Source: an uncultured Mollicutes bacterium (GTDB lineage: Bacteria > Bacillota_I > Bacilli_A > RF39 > UBA660). From it: a stretch of 18,097 bases of DNA. Where the stretch lies: assembly GCA_900550145.1 (NCBI GenBank), contig URRF01000025.1, positions 1 to 18,097 of the forward strand, in the 5' to 3' direction. A program made the position numbers and the translations under genes. Position 1 is the first letter of the stretch. Every line of letters starts with the position of its first letter. The notes under the pieces were generated by a model. It was not told the DNA's origin and searched no databases. It saw only the letters and a program-made list of their open reading frames with translations. Of the stretch, positions 1 through 7,052 are shown one piece after another.

Positions 1-119
1 ATACGAGTACGAGATTCAATTTTTCAGTTTATCCTTCAATCTATCTAAAAAACAATGTCATAATAGAAAGTGGAACTGGAACAAGTGATAATCCATATAT
101 ACTAAAAGCAGGATCATAA
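1..119 (+). CDS. C-terminal end of an unidentified, probably surface-exposed protein (5' truncated by window)
   Basis: An open frame enters from the left edge (first full codon at base 3) and stops at TAA 117-119, giving 38 residues. The tail contains YPSIYLKNNV followed by GTGTSDNPYIL. From memory, a tail of the type 'RPxIYLKSNVxIxxGtGTxxNPYxL' is common at the C-termini of secreted or pilin-like Bacillota proteins (for example DUF6273-type). That recollection is the only basis for calling it surface-exposed. No terminator is evident between the stop and the promoter at 175. Confidence 0.6.
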   Translation, partial: TSTRFNFSVYPSIYLKNNVIIESGTGTSDNPYILKAGS

Positions 120-174
120 ATAAAAGTAATACGTATACATTTTGAAAAAAGATTAACACCCCGTATATTTCTGT

Positions 175-203
175 TTGACATATATAATTATTGTGTTTAT
201 AAT
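175..203 (+). promoter_or_regulatory. Perfect consensus sigma-A promoter
   Basis: TTGACA (175-180) is followed by a 17-base spacer and TATAAT (198-203), matching consensus at both boxes with optimal spacing. Transcription would begin near 210, about 20 bases before the ATG at 230. It is the strongest-looking promoter in the window and drives a small gene of unknown function. Confidence 0.85.
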
Positions 204-229
204 ATCTTATTGCATTAGGAAGTGATAGC

Positions 230-562
230 ATGATGTATTATAAATTAGTAGAAAGTGAACTTGATAGAAGTGGAGATTATAAATATATGCTAAATTTGGT
301 AATGGATAATTATCAAAATTATTTTAAGGCCTCTTTGTATTTACAATCTAAATATTCTTTTTGTTTGCAATCAATTTATTCGTGTCTTAGTAAGGTTAAT
401 AATATAGATAATAGAACTGTTGCATATAAAGAGTTATCTAGGTTTTTAGAAGAAGTGAAAAAGAGAACTGGTTTATGTATGAAAATAATTAGGGAAGAAG
501 ATAAATTGTATGTTAAGGAGAAAGCAAAAATAAAGAAGTTAAAACATTATTATAGTATTTAA
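230..562 (+). CDS. Small protein of unknown function
   Basis: A 110-residue protein that I do not recognise. The ATG at 230 (a second follows at 233) has a ribosome binding site reading AGGAAGTGA about 6 bases upstream. The product has no signal peptide or membrane segment. It is Tyr/Lys-rich, with a middle that should be helical and a very basic C-terminus (KEKAKIKKLKHYY). A consensus promoter lies directly upstream, so high expression is likely. It is convergent with the flippase gene: the two stop codons overlap, and the last codons form the arm of a shared terminator. A small regulatory or nucleic-acid-binding protein would fit the basic tail, but that is only inference. Confidence 0.75.
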   Translation: MMYYKLVESELDRSGDYKYMLNLVMDNYQNYFKASLYLQSKYSFCLQSIYSCLSKVNNIDNRTVAYKELSRFLEEVKKRTGLCMKIIREEDKLYVKEKAKIKKLKHYYSI

Positions 563-575
563 CTTCTTTTTAAAT
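532..575. terminator. Bidirectional intrinsic terminator overlapping two gene ends
   Basis: AAAGAAGTTAAA (532-543) pairs perfectly with TTTAACTTCTTT (558-569) across a 14-base loop. T-rich sequence follows on the plus strand, and an A-rich stretch precedes it (T-rich on the minus strand). The plus gene's TAA (560-562) and the minus gene's TAA (561-559) both lie inside the right arm, so one hairpin can end both transcripts. Confidence 0.8.
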
Positions 576-1854
576 ATTTTTTTACTCTTCTTAAATCATA
601 TATAGTTACTACTATAATATTTGCACATGTTGAAATTACAAGTCCCCATAAACCAATTTTTAAATTGCATCCAATTGCAAGTATTATTAATTTTACACTT
701 ACTCCTATTATTGTTCCTTTTAAGCTATCTTTTGCTTTTCCCATTGCTTGTAGTGAACTACTGAGTGGTGCTTGAAAATAGTAAAGTAAGCATATTGGTG
801 CCATATATTTCATGTAAGTACTACCACTTGTTGTATTATAAATTAATTTTAATGGTATTTCTGGTATTAAAATAAATATAATTGTTGCTGGTATTCCTAT
901 TAGTGATGAGAATAATATGCTTTGTTTTATTTTCTTTTTTACATAGATAATATTGTTATCAGAATATGATTTACTTACTATTGGTATAAGTGCTTGACTT
1001 ATTGCAAGAGTAAAAAATGAAGGAAGTAATAGCATGGGCATTACATATCCATTTAATATACCATATTCTTTTACTATGTATGTATTTGCATATCCTGTTT
1101 TAAGAAGGAAGAATGTTAGTATAATTGGTTCTAGGAAGTAACCAATATTTCCAATTAATCTACTTCCTGTTGTGGGTATACTAATGTTTAATATGTCTTT
1201 TATATTTTTTTTATTTGGAGAAATATCTTCTTTTGTTATTTTGAAGTTTTTAGGTAAGAAAAAGAATAAAATAAGAATTGATGATAATTCGCTTACAATA
1301 TTAGAAAGTACTATAAAACTTACTGCACTTTCTATACCTTTTTTGAGTGCTATAGGAACACCTATAATTATAGTAATTAATCTTACCGCATCTTCTGTTA
1401 CATTTGAAATAATATGAGGAAACATTCTTTGTTTACCAAAAAAATAACCTCTTAAAATAGATGATATAGAAATAAATGGTAGTACAAAACCAATTGATCT
1501 TATTGCATAAAGTGTTCTTTTATCATGCAATAAATTATTTGAAATATAAGAACTAGAAAAAAGTAGAATAATCATTATTATTATGTTTATAGTCAAGGAT
1601 ATTGGTAAACTTGAGAATACTAAGTTTTTATTATTGTTTTTCTCTTCCGCTACTAGTTTACTTATTGCAATTGGGAAACCTAGTTGTGCAATTGCAATTA
1701 ATAACATGAATGTAGGAGTTATGAGCATATATACTCCAAGTCCTTCTACACCTATTAATCTGTTAGTTACAATTTTAATTATCATTCCTAGTATTTTTGT
1801 TATTGCTCCACCTAGCATTAAAATAAGTGTAGATTTTACGAATTTATTTTTCAC
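559..1854 (-). CDS. spoVB: SpoVB/MurJ-type lipid-linked oligosaccharide flippase
   Basis: Multi-pass membrane protein of 431 residues from the polysaccharide-transport branch of the MOP (MATE/MVF) superfamily. The N-terminus has the family pattern (KSTLILMLGGAITKILG, then NRLIGVEGLGVYML and a PIAISKLVAEE segment). About 12 hydrophobic segments follow. Members flip lipid-linked cell-wall or polysaccharide precursors. B. subtilis SpoVB acts in spore cortex synthesis and is about 518 residues, so this copy is shorter, probably lacking the last two helices. The start is GTG at 1854, with AGGGTGA 5-6 bases upstream. It is transcribed divergently from comN. The spoVB-comN-relA-dtd linkage supports the name, although family paralogues are hard to separate by eye. 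Confidence 0.82.
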   Translation of the reverse strand: MKNKFVKSTLILMLGGAITKILGMIIKIVTNRLIGVEGLGVYMLITPTFMLLIAIAQLGFPIAISKLVAEEKNNNKNLVFSSLPISLTINIIIMIILLFSSSYISNNLLHDKRTLYAIRSIGFVLPFISISSILRGYFFGKQRMFPHIISNVTEDAVRLITIIIGVPIALKKGIESAVSFIVLSNIVSELSSILILFFFLPKNFKITKEDISPNKKNIKDILNISIPTTGSRLIGNIGYFLEPIILTFFLLKTGYANTYIVKEYGILNGYVMPMLLLPSFFTLAISQALIPIVSKSYSDNNIIYVKKKIKQSILFSSLIGIPATIIFILIPEIPLKLIYNTTSGSTYMKYMAPICLLYYFQAPLSSSLQAMGKAKDSLKGTIIGVSVKLIILAIGCNLKIGLWGLVISTCANIIVVTIYDLRRVKKYLKRS

Positions 1855-1908
1855 TTTTTCACCCTAGTAATAATATGTTTTTAAATTGTCATAAATGAAG
1901 GGTTGTAC

Positions 1909-1943
1909 TTTATATTTTATAATAAATGTTATATAATTATAAT
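1909..1943 (+). promoter_or_regulatory. Probable promoter region of the comN-rel-dtd unit
   Basis: Overlapping TATAAT hexamers occur at 1932-1937 and 1938-1943 (another at 1918-1923). TTTATA at 1909-1914 lies 17 bases before the 1932 box. If that pair is used, transcription starts about 9 bases before the comN ATG, so the GGTGG ribosome binding site would lie at the transcript's 5' end. The AT-rich background makes the exact boxes uncertain. Confidence 0.4.
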
Positions 1944-1952
1944 GGTGGTTAT

Positions 1953-2225
1953 ATGAATATAGAATTTGGTAGTTTAAAAGAATTATACGATAGAATTACT
2001 CCTGCACTTATTTCTAAAAAAACTGAAATAGAGAGTAAAGGTTATTATCATATTAAAGAATCTGATATTTGGAATTATTTAACTAGTAAGAAGTGGAAAA
2101 TTAGTAAGGAATTAACATTAGCAGAGATGGTTAGTGATATTTTTAATGCAAATATTGAGGATATTAATGCATATGTTATAAAAAAAATATCAACTGAGAT
2201 GAGAGAACCGATTTTTGATGAATAA
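1953..2225 (+). CDS. comN: ComN-family post-transcriptional regulator
   Basis: A 90-residue soluble protein matching the small ComN (YrzD) family. It shows LYDRITPALISKKTEIE, a GYYHIKESDIWNYL segment, the KW pair (SKKWKISKEL) and the LAEMVSDIFNA helix typical of the family. In B. subtilis ComN controls the level and localisation of the late competence comE transcript. Whether that role holds here is unknown, since no competence genes are visible. The ATG at 1953 is preferred over an in-frame ATG at 1926 because GGTGG sits just upstream of 1953. The gene runs directly into rel, whose ribosome binding site overlaps its stop codon. In B. subtilis, as I recall, secDF, recJ and apt separate comN from relA; here they do not. 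Confidence 0.85.
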   Translation: MNIEFGSLKELYDRITPALISKKTEIESKGYYHIKESDIWNYLTSKKWKISKELTLAEMVSDIFNANIEDINAYVIKKISTEMREPIFDE

Positions 2226-2235
2226 GGAGATGAAC

Positions 2236-4392
2236 ATGCAAGAAGATGAGATTGTAACATTTGATATGTTACTTAATAATGCCAAGAAGTATATTGCTGA
2301 AGAAAATATAGGGATTATAGAAAAAAGTTATGAATTTGCAAGTAAGATTCATAGTGGTACGAAGCGATTAAGTGGTGAAGATTATATAAGTCACCCTTTA
2401 AATGTTGCTTATATATTAACTAAGATACATTCTGATTATGAGGCGTTATCAGCTGCACTTTTACATGAAGTTTTGAAAACTGGTAATACTAGTTATTCTG
2501 TTTTAGAGAGTGAGTTTGGTACTGATATAGCCACATTAGTAAGAGAAGTTGATAAAATAAATAGATTATCTTTATCTGCCGATTCATTATATCAAATAAA
2601 TTATTATAAAAAGATTTTAGTTGGTTTATGTGAGGATGTTAGGGTTATAATTATAAAGTTAGCAGATAGATTACATAATATGAGAACTTTGTGGGCAATA
2701 CCAAAAGAAAAACAAAAGGAAAAAGCAAAGGAAACTTTAGAGATATTAGCACCTATTGCTCATAGGTTGGGAATACATTATATTAAAAGTGAATTAGAAG
2801 ATTTATCTCTAAGATATTATAAACCAGATGTTTATTTTGATATTGTGACTAAATTAAATAATACTAAAAAAGAACGTGATAGTGTTATTATTGAGATGAA
2901 ATCAAAGATATCAGAAATGTTAAATGAACACAATATTGCTCATGAAATAAAGGGTAGAAGTAAAAGTATATACTCAATATATAATAAAATGCAGAATGGA
3001 AAAAAGTTTGAAGAAATATATGATATTCTTGCTCTAAGAGTATATGTTAATACTGAAAGTGAGTGTTATCTTACTTTAGGACTTATTCATTCGAAGTATA
3101 AACCACTTTCTAATAGGTTTAAAGATTATATTGCTATGCCTAAAGAAAATATGTATCAATCACTTCATACTACTATATTTGGAGTAGGTGGTGAGTTGTA
3201 CGAAATACAGATAAGGACTTATGAAATGGATAAGATTGCCGAATATGGTATCGCGTCACATTGGTCATATAAGGAACATATTGACGGATCTTCTGCTATA
3301 AAAAATGTTATGGAACAAAAGCTTCAAATGTTTAGGAATATTATAGAGAGCAGTAAGGATGAAGCTCTTACTGATGAGGATTTTGTTAATACTGTAAAAA
3401 AAGAAGCGCTTGATAACAATATTTATGTTTATACTCCAAAAGGGGATGTTATAGAGTTACCTATTGGAAGTACACCTATTGATTTTGCATATAAGGTTCA
3501 TACAAATATTGGGGATAAAATGGTAGGTGCTATTGTAAATGATAATATAGTATCTTTGGATTATAAGCTAAAAGAAGGAGATATTGTTAAGATAAATGTT
3601 AATAAGAACTCTAAGGGACCTAGCAAGGAATGGATTAACATAGTAAATACATCTCAAGCGAGAAATAGAATTAAAAGTTTTTATACAAAGATCGATAAAA
3701 CTGAGAATATCAAACATGGTGAGGAGTTACTTTTAAAAGAACTTAGAAAAGCAAATATTCCTTTTAAAGAATTTAATGAGAAAGTTAATGATATATTAGA
3801 TGAGTTAGGAGAAGAGAATATAAATGATTTATATTTGTGTATTGGTAATGGTAAGTATACTCCTATATATATAGTAAATTTATTGAGTAAAGAAGAAAAA
3901 TCAAAAGAAGAAATAATTTTAAATAAATTAAATAATGCAAATATAGTAGAAGATTTAAAGAATGATGTTATAGTAGGTGGATTAGATGAAATTAAAGTGA
4001 CATTAGCTAATTGTTGTAAACCGGTTAAAGGTGATGATGTAATCGGTTATATTACAAAGGGAAATGGTGTAGTCGTTCATAGAACTAATTGTCATAATAT
4101 TTCTGATATTGATGAGAGAATAGTACCTACTTCATGGAATATGAATTCAAATAATAAATATAAAACATCTATAATGATTAAGACAGCAAAAAAAGATAAT
4201 ATGCTTGTTAATATAATAAGTAAAGCATCATCATCTAATGTAACTATTCAATCTATAAATGTTATAAATAATTTAGATTATTTGACATATGATTTATTAG
4301 TATTAGTTGAAAATGTAGATAAGTTAAACAGTTTTTTAAATGATTTATATCAAATGCCAGAGGTAATAGAAGTAGAGAGGGTTATAAAATGA
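2236..4392 (+). CDS. relA: Long Rel/SpoT-homologue alarmone enzyme, synthetase motifs kept, hydrolase motif degenerate
   Basis: 718 residues, normal length for a long RSH protein. Order: HD hydrolase (about 30-200), synthetase (about 235-345), TGS (about 395-456), a zinc-finger/CC segment near 590 (CCKPVKGDD through HRTNC) and a C-terminal ACT domain. Synthetase landmarks are present: GRSKSIYSIYNKM, YDILALRV, RFKDYIAMPKEN, YQSLHTT and E323 in YEIQIRT. In the hydrolase, R44, H53, H77, D144 and N148 are kept, but the HDxxED motif reads H77-E78-V-L-K81-T82. The residues equivalent to D78, E81 and D82 of the Streptococcus enzyme are therefore replaced. Start ATG 2236 follows AAGGAGA at 2224-2230; in-frame starts at 2215, 2218 and 2230 are too close to or precede it. 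The stop overlaps dtd by 4 bases (ATGA). Confidence 0.95.
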   Translation: MQEDEIVTFDMLLNNAKKYIAEENIGIIEKSYEFASKIHSGTKRLSGEDYISHPLNVAYILTKIHSDYEALSAALLHEVLKTGNTSYSVLESEFGTDIATLVREVDKINRLSLSADSLYQINYYKKILVGLCEDVRVIIIKLADRLHNMRTLWAIPKEKQKEKAKETLEILAPIAHRLGIHYIKSELEDLSLRYYKPDVYFDIVTKLNNTKKERDSVIIEMKSKISEMLNEHNIAHEIKGRSKSIYSIYNKMQNGKKFEEIYDILALRVYVNTESECYLTLGLIHSKYKPLSNRFKDYIAMPKENMYQSLHTTIFGVGGELYEIQIRTYEMDKIAEYGIASHWSYKEHIDGSSAIKNVMEQKLQMFRNIIESSKDEALTDEDFVNTVKKEALDNNIYVYTPKGDVIELPIGSTPIDFAYKVHTNIGDKMVGAIVNDNIVSLDYKLKEGDIVKINVNKNSKGPSKEWINIVNTSQARNRIKSFYTKIDKTENIKHGEELLLKELRKANIPFKEFNEKVNDILDELGEENINDLYLCIGNGKYTPIYIVNLLSKEEKSKEEIILNKLNNANIVEDLKNDVIVGGLDEIKVTLANCCKPVKGDDVIGYITKGNGVVVHRTNCHNISDIDERIVPTSWNMNSNNKYKTSIMIKTAKKDNMLVNIISKASSSNVTIQSINVINNLDYLTYDLLVLVENVDKLNSFLNDLYQMPEVIEVERVIK

Positions 4393-4835
4393 AAGTAGTT
4401 ATTCAAAGAAGCGGTGAATCGTACGTTGATGTAGATAATAAAACTGTTGGTAAAATAAATTTTGGCTTTGTAGTACTTGTTGGTTTTACACATGCTGATA
4501 ATATTGATGATATTAAGTATATTGTTAAAAAAATAGTAAATTTACGAGTGTTTGATGATTCTAATGGAGTAATGAATTTAAGCATTAAAGATATTAAAGG
4601 CAAAATTCTTTCTATATCACAATTTACTTTGTATGCTGATACTAAAAAGGGTAATAGACCAAGTTATATAAATGCAATGAATAGTAATGACGCAAAAAAA
4701 ATGTATGAATATTTTAATGAAGAACTTAGATGTAATGATATAGAAGTAGAAACTGGAGTATTTGGAAGTGATATGGATACTCATATAAATAATTGTGGAC
4801 CTGTTACTATATTAATAGATAGTAAGGAGAGATAA
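4389..4835 (+). CDS. dtd: D-aminoacyl-tRNA deacylase
   Basis: A 148-residue cytosolic enzyme that hydrolyses D-amino acids off mischarged tRNA, acting as a dimer through an RNA-based mechanism. The two family signatures are clear: SQFTLYAD (about 77-84) and NCGPVTILID (about 135-144), whose Gly-cisPro pair inserts across the dimer. The KGNRPSYINAM segment (about 87-97) is also canonical. The family's usual 'NDGPVT' reads NCGPVT here, a minor change. The ATG overlaps the rel stop (ATGA), so translation is probably coupled. The rel-dtd pairing is widespread in Bacillota and supports the assignment. Confidence 0.96.
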   Translation: MKVVIQRSGESYVDVDNKTVGKINFGFVVLVGFTHADNIDDIKYIVKKIVNLRVFDDSNGVMNLSIKDIKGKILSISQFTLYADTKKGNRPSYINAMNSNDAKKMYEYFNEELRCNDIEVETGVFGSDMDTHINNCGPVTILIDSKER

Positions 4836-4836
4836 A

Positions 4837-5826
4837 ATGGAAAACAAAGATGTTATTAATTATAAGATTATAAATGTAACATTCTTTGTTTTTATTATAT
4901 ATTTGTTATATAAATTAAATTTACTATATAAGATTAAAAGCTTTCTATTATTAATATTTATATCTTTAATATTATCTTATATAGTTTATCCAATTTATAA
5001 AAAAATGAGTGAAAAGATTAACAAATATTTATCAGTAATATTAATATATACATTTATAGGATTATTTGTTTGTGCATTAGTATTTTTGTTTATACCAAGT
5101 AATAATTTTATATTAAAAATATCAGATTTATTTTCTAATATTATTTCTTTTGTTAATAAATTAAGTAATAAGTATAATTTGAATATTGATATAAATTTAT
5201 ATGTTGATATAATAACAAAATATGTTATAAATAATAGTATATATTTTATACAAAATGTAATAAATTTTATTACAAAAATGATGTTTGTTATATTGCTGTC
5301 AATTTGTATTTTATTTAATATTAATTATATAAAGCGTTTTATTTCAAAAAGTAAATATTATATACTTATATGTAATATAAATGAAAAATTAAAAGCATAT
5401 GTTGTTGCCAATTTAAAAATAATAATAATTCAATTTTTTGAATATTTAATATTTTTCTTTATAATTGGTCATCCAAATTATTTACTATTGGCAATACTTA
5501 ATTCTTTAAATTCGTTTGTACCTATAATAGGTGGGATATTTACTAATTTTATAGCACTTATAACGGCATCTGTCATAAGTAAAAAATTGTTTATATTAAC
5601 TGCTATCATATCTATAATATTACCCAATATAGATTCTTATATAATTAGTCCACGTATATATAAAAATACCAATAGATTATCTCAAACATTATCAATTTCA
5701 TCAGTAATAATATCATCGATTTTATTTGGATTTTATGGAATAATTATAGCAATACCTCTTTTAATTGTAATTATTGAAATTATTAAGTATAAAAATGATT
5801 CCAAAATAAAAGAAAATGTGTTATAA
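4837..5826 (+). CDS. AI-2E family (YtvI/TqsA-like) membrane transporter
   Basis: A 329-residue, very hydrophobic protein with about eight membrane segments and an intervening hydrophilic region (about 100-140). The C-terminal half has family landmarks: NSLNSFVPIIGGIFTNFIA, then PNIDSYIISPRIY and the final LFGFYGIIIAIPLLIVIIE. Members move diverse small solutes or ions; the family name comes from one homologue tied to autoinducer-2 export, so no substrate can be inferred. The ribosome binding site AAGGAGAGA overlaps the end of dtd, one base separates the two genes, and tRNA-Leu begins 11 bases after its stop. It therefore appears to be the last protein of the comN-rel-dtd unit. Confidence 0.9.
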   Translation: MENKDVINYKIINVTFFVFIIYLLYKLNLLYKIKSFLLLIFISLILSYIVYPIYKKMSEKINKYLSVILIYTFIGLFVCALVFLFIPSNNFILKISDLFSNIISFVNKLSNKYNLNIDINLYVDIITKYVINNSIYFIQNVINFITKMMFVILLSICILFNINYIKRFISKSKYYILICNINEKLKAYVVANLKIIIIQFFEYLIFFFIIGHPNYLLLAILNSLNSFVPIIGGIFTNFIALITASVISKKLFILTAIISIILPNIDSYIISPRIYKNTNRLSQTLSISSVIISSILFGFYGIIIAIPLLIVIIEIIKYKNDSKIKENVL

Positions 5827-5837
5827 TTTATTTACTT

Positions 5838-5921
5838 GCAAGAGTGGCGGAATAGGTAGACGCGAAGGTCTCAAACACCTTTGGCATTGCCGTGTGGGTT
5901 CGATTCCCATCTCTTGCACCA
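5838..5921 (+). tRNA. tRNA-Leu (anticodon CAA)
   Basis: The 7-base acceptor GCAAGAG (5838-5844) pairs with CTCTTGC (5911-5917). Discriminator A and an encoded CCA end the gene at 5921. The anticodon stem AAGGT/ACCTT encloses the loop CTCAAAC with CAA at 5872-5874, reading UUG. A long variable arm (GGC/GCC stem) marks a class II leucine tRNA, and the T-arm contains GTTCGATTC. No promoter is evident in the 11 bases after the preceding stop, so it is probably cotranscribed with the upstream genes. Confidence 0.97.
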
Positions 5922-5936
5922 GATTTGATTGATACT

Positions 5937-5962
5937 CGAACTTTTATTTAGTTCGTTTTTTC
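5937..5962 (+). terminator. Intrinsic terminator after tRNA-Leu
   Basis: CGAACT (5937-5942) pairs with AGTTCG (5950-5955) around a 7-base loop and is followed by six T residues. It would end the comN-to-tRNA transcript. Confidence 0.75.
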
Positions 5963-6050
5963 TTTGTTAAAATTAAGTATTGTTAATATTTTTTATTTAG
6001 TATTTACTATAATAGAGGATATAAAAGTTGGAATAAAAAATATAGCATAT

Positions 6051-6079
6051 TTGACAAATACGTACAAATGTGCTAGTAT
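6051..6079 (+). promoter_or_regulatory. Extended -10 sigma-A promoter
   Basis: TTGACA (6051-6056), a 17-base spacer and TAGTAT (6074-6079) preceded by an extended TGC. The start would lie near 6086, about 25 bases before the ATG at 6110. A TATAAT at 6008-6013 further upstream has no good -35 box and may be incidental. Confidence 0.7.
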
Positions 6080-6109
6080 AACGGGCATATTTTATTTAGG
6101 AGGTATGTA

Positions 6110-6913
6110 ATGGAATTTTTGATTATATGGTTAAGTACAGTTGCTGTAAGTTTTGGTATGGAAATAGCAAATGAATTAAGAATGTTTAAAGATGTAGCAG
6201 ATGCTGGATATAGAGTTGATGTAAATAGGTTATCTGAATTAGGAAAACAATTAAATCCAAATTCAGTAAATGTTACTCTTTTTTCATTGTTAATGCCAGT
6301 AGTTAATATTATGTATGTATTTCAAAGAGCAATACAATATAATAATGTAAGGCCAATGATATTAGATCAATTAAATGTAATTGATGTTTTAAAAGAAATG
6401 ACAGAGTTAGAAAAAATAGAATATTTAGAAAAACCAACTGGGTTAAATGCTGCTATTGTAACATTAAAATCTGAAAAACCGTATTTAAACCCGTTGTTAT
6501 ATGGAAGTTCAATTGAAATCAACAGAGATGATGAACATAGTAAGATTTATTACAAAACAGATAGAAAAACAGGAGAATTTATTATTTTAAAAGCAATTGG
6601 GGATGCTTCTAAATTAACTGTTGAAGAACAAAAAAATAAGATTGAGGAAGCTTATAAAAATCTTATTCGATCAGGAATTGAATCATATGGGGATGCAGAA
6701 AAATTTACAGAAGCATTAAAAAATACTTCAAGCATGTATTTAAGTAATACTGAAGAAGTTAAGAAACATAATGAAACTTCTTCGCAAGAATTAAGTGTTA
6801 GTGAGCAAAAAGAATTATTAGAAAATTTAAAAGGTGAACTGTTAGAAAGAAAAGAGAATGCACAATCTAGTAAGATAGAAGAAGAAAAAACATTATTAAA
6901 GAGAAAAAAGTAG
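6110..6913 (+). CDS. Membrane-anchored protein of unknown function
   Basis: A 267-residue protein that I do not recognise. Residues 1-17 (FLIIWLSTVAVSFGM) form a first membrane segment or uncleaved signal anchor. A second hydrophobic segment lies near 55-75 (VTLFSLLMPVVNIMYVF), giving a likely helical hairpin. The remaining C-terminal part of about 190 residues is soluble: a mixed region (about 110-165) followed by Lys/Glu-rich helix with coiled-coil character to the end (ELLENLKGELLERKE). The start is ATG 6110 with AGGAGG 6 bases upstream and a strong promoter at 6051. The stop codon is inside the terminator stem, so it is transcribed alone. Codon use matches its neighbours, with no sign of recent transfer. 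A scaffold or stress-related membrane role would be guesswork. Confidence 0.8.
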   Translation: MEFLIIWLSTVAVSFGMEIANELRMFKDVADAGYRVDVNRLSELGKQLNPNSVNVTLFSLLMPVVNIMYVFQRAIQYNNVRPMILDQLNVIDVLKEMTELEKIEYLEKPTGLNAAIVTLKSEKPYLNPLLYGSSIEINRDDEHSKIYYKTDRKTGEFIILKAIGDASKLTVEEQKNKIEEAYKNLIRSGIESYGDAEKFTEALKNTSSMYLSNTEEVKKHNETSSQELSVSEQKELLENLKGELLERKENAQSSKIEEEKTLLKRKK

Positions 6914-6939
6914 CTGGGATATTGCTACTTTTATTTTGC
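6906..6939 (+). terminator. Intrinsic terminator containing the stop codon
   Basis: AAAAGTAGC (6906-6914) pairs perfectly with GCTACTTTT (6924-6932) around a 9-base loop, then ATTTT. The TAG stop (6911-6913) lies in the left arm. Confidence 0.85.
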
Positions 6940-6966
6940 TTTGATAAAATTAATTTAACGTATGAT

Positions 6967-6991
6967 ACTCAATTATTTAATTCGAGTTTTT
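6967..6991 (+). terminator. Second hairpin with T-run upstream of the 7053 gene
   Basis: ACTCAATT (6967-6974) can pair with AATT-c-GAGT (6979-6987), with one bulged C, followed by five Ts (6987-6991). It lies 30 bases past the previous terminator and just before the next promoter. It could be a back-up terminator; an operator is also possible. Confidence 0.45.
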
Positions 6992-7008
6992 ATGTGTGTT
7001 TTAAAAGT

Positions 7009-7014
7009 TATAAT
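7009..7014 (+). promoter_or_regulatory. -10 box for the 7053 gene
   Basis: A perfect TATAAT lies 38 bases before the ATG at 7053. The -35 position 17 bases upstream (TTTTTA or GTTTTT near 6986-6992) is poor, so the promoter may be weak or activator-dependent. Confidence 0.45.
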
Positions 7015-7052
7015 TGTAATGTTTATTTAATAATAAAAGAGGAGGATTTGTA

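Noticed and set aside
1172..1867. Plus-strand open frames opposite the flippase gene
   Set aside because: They lie antisense to a clear SpoVB/MurJ-type gene, lack ribosome binding sites, and read as hydrophobic shadow sequence.
2215..2235. Upstream starts (TTG 2215, ATG 2218, ATG 2230) for rel
   Set aside because: They precede or touch the AAGGAGA ribosome binding site at 2224-2230; ATG 2236 has proper spacing and gives residue numbers matching the reference Rel.
6008..6013. TATAAT upstream of the 6051 promoter
   Set aside because: No acceptable -35 at normal spacing; in such AT-rich DNA the hexamer is expected by chance.
5922..6109. Riboswitch, T-box or small RNA between tRNA-Leu and the 6110 gene
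   Set aside because: Only the terminator and a normal promoter are supported; no conserved T-box or riboswitch core is seen.
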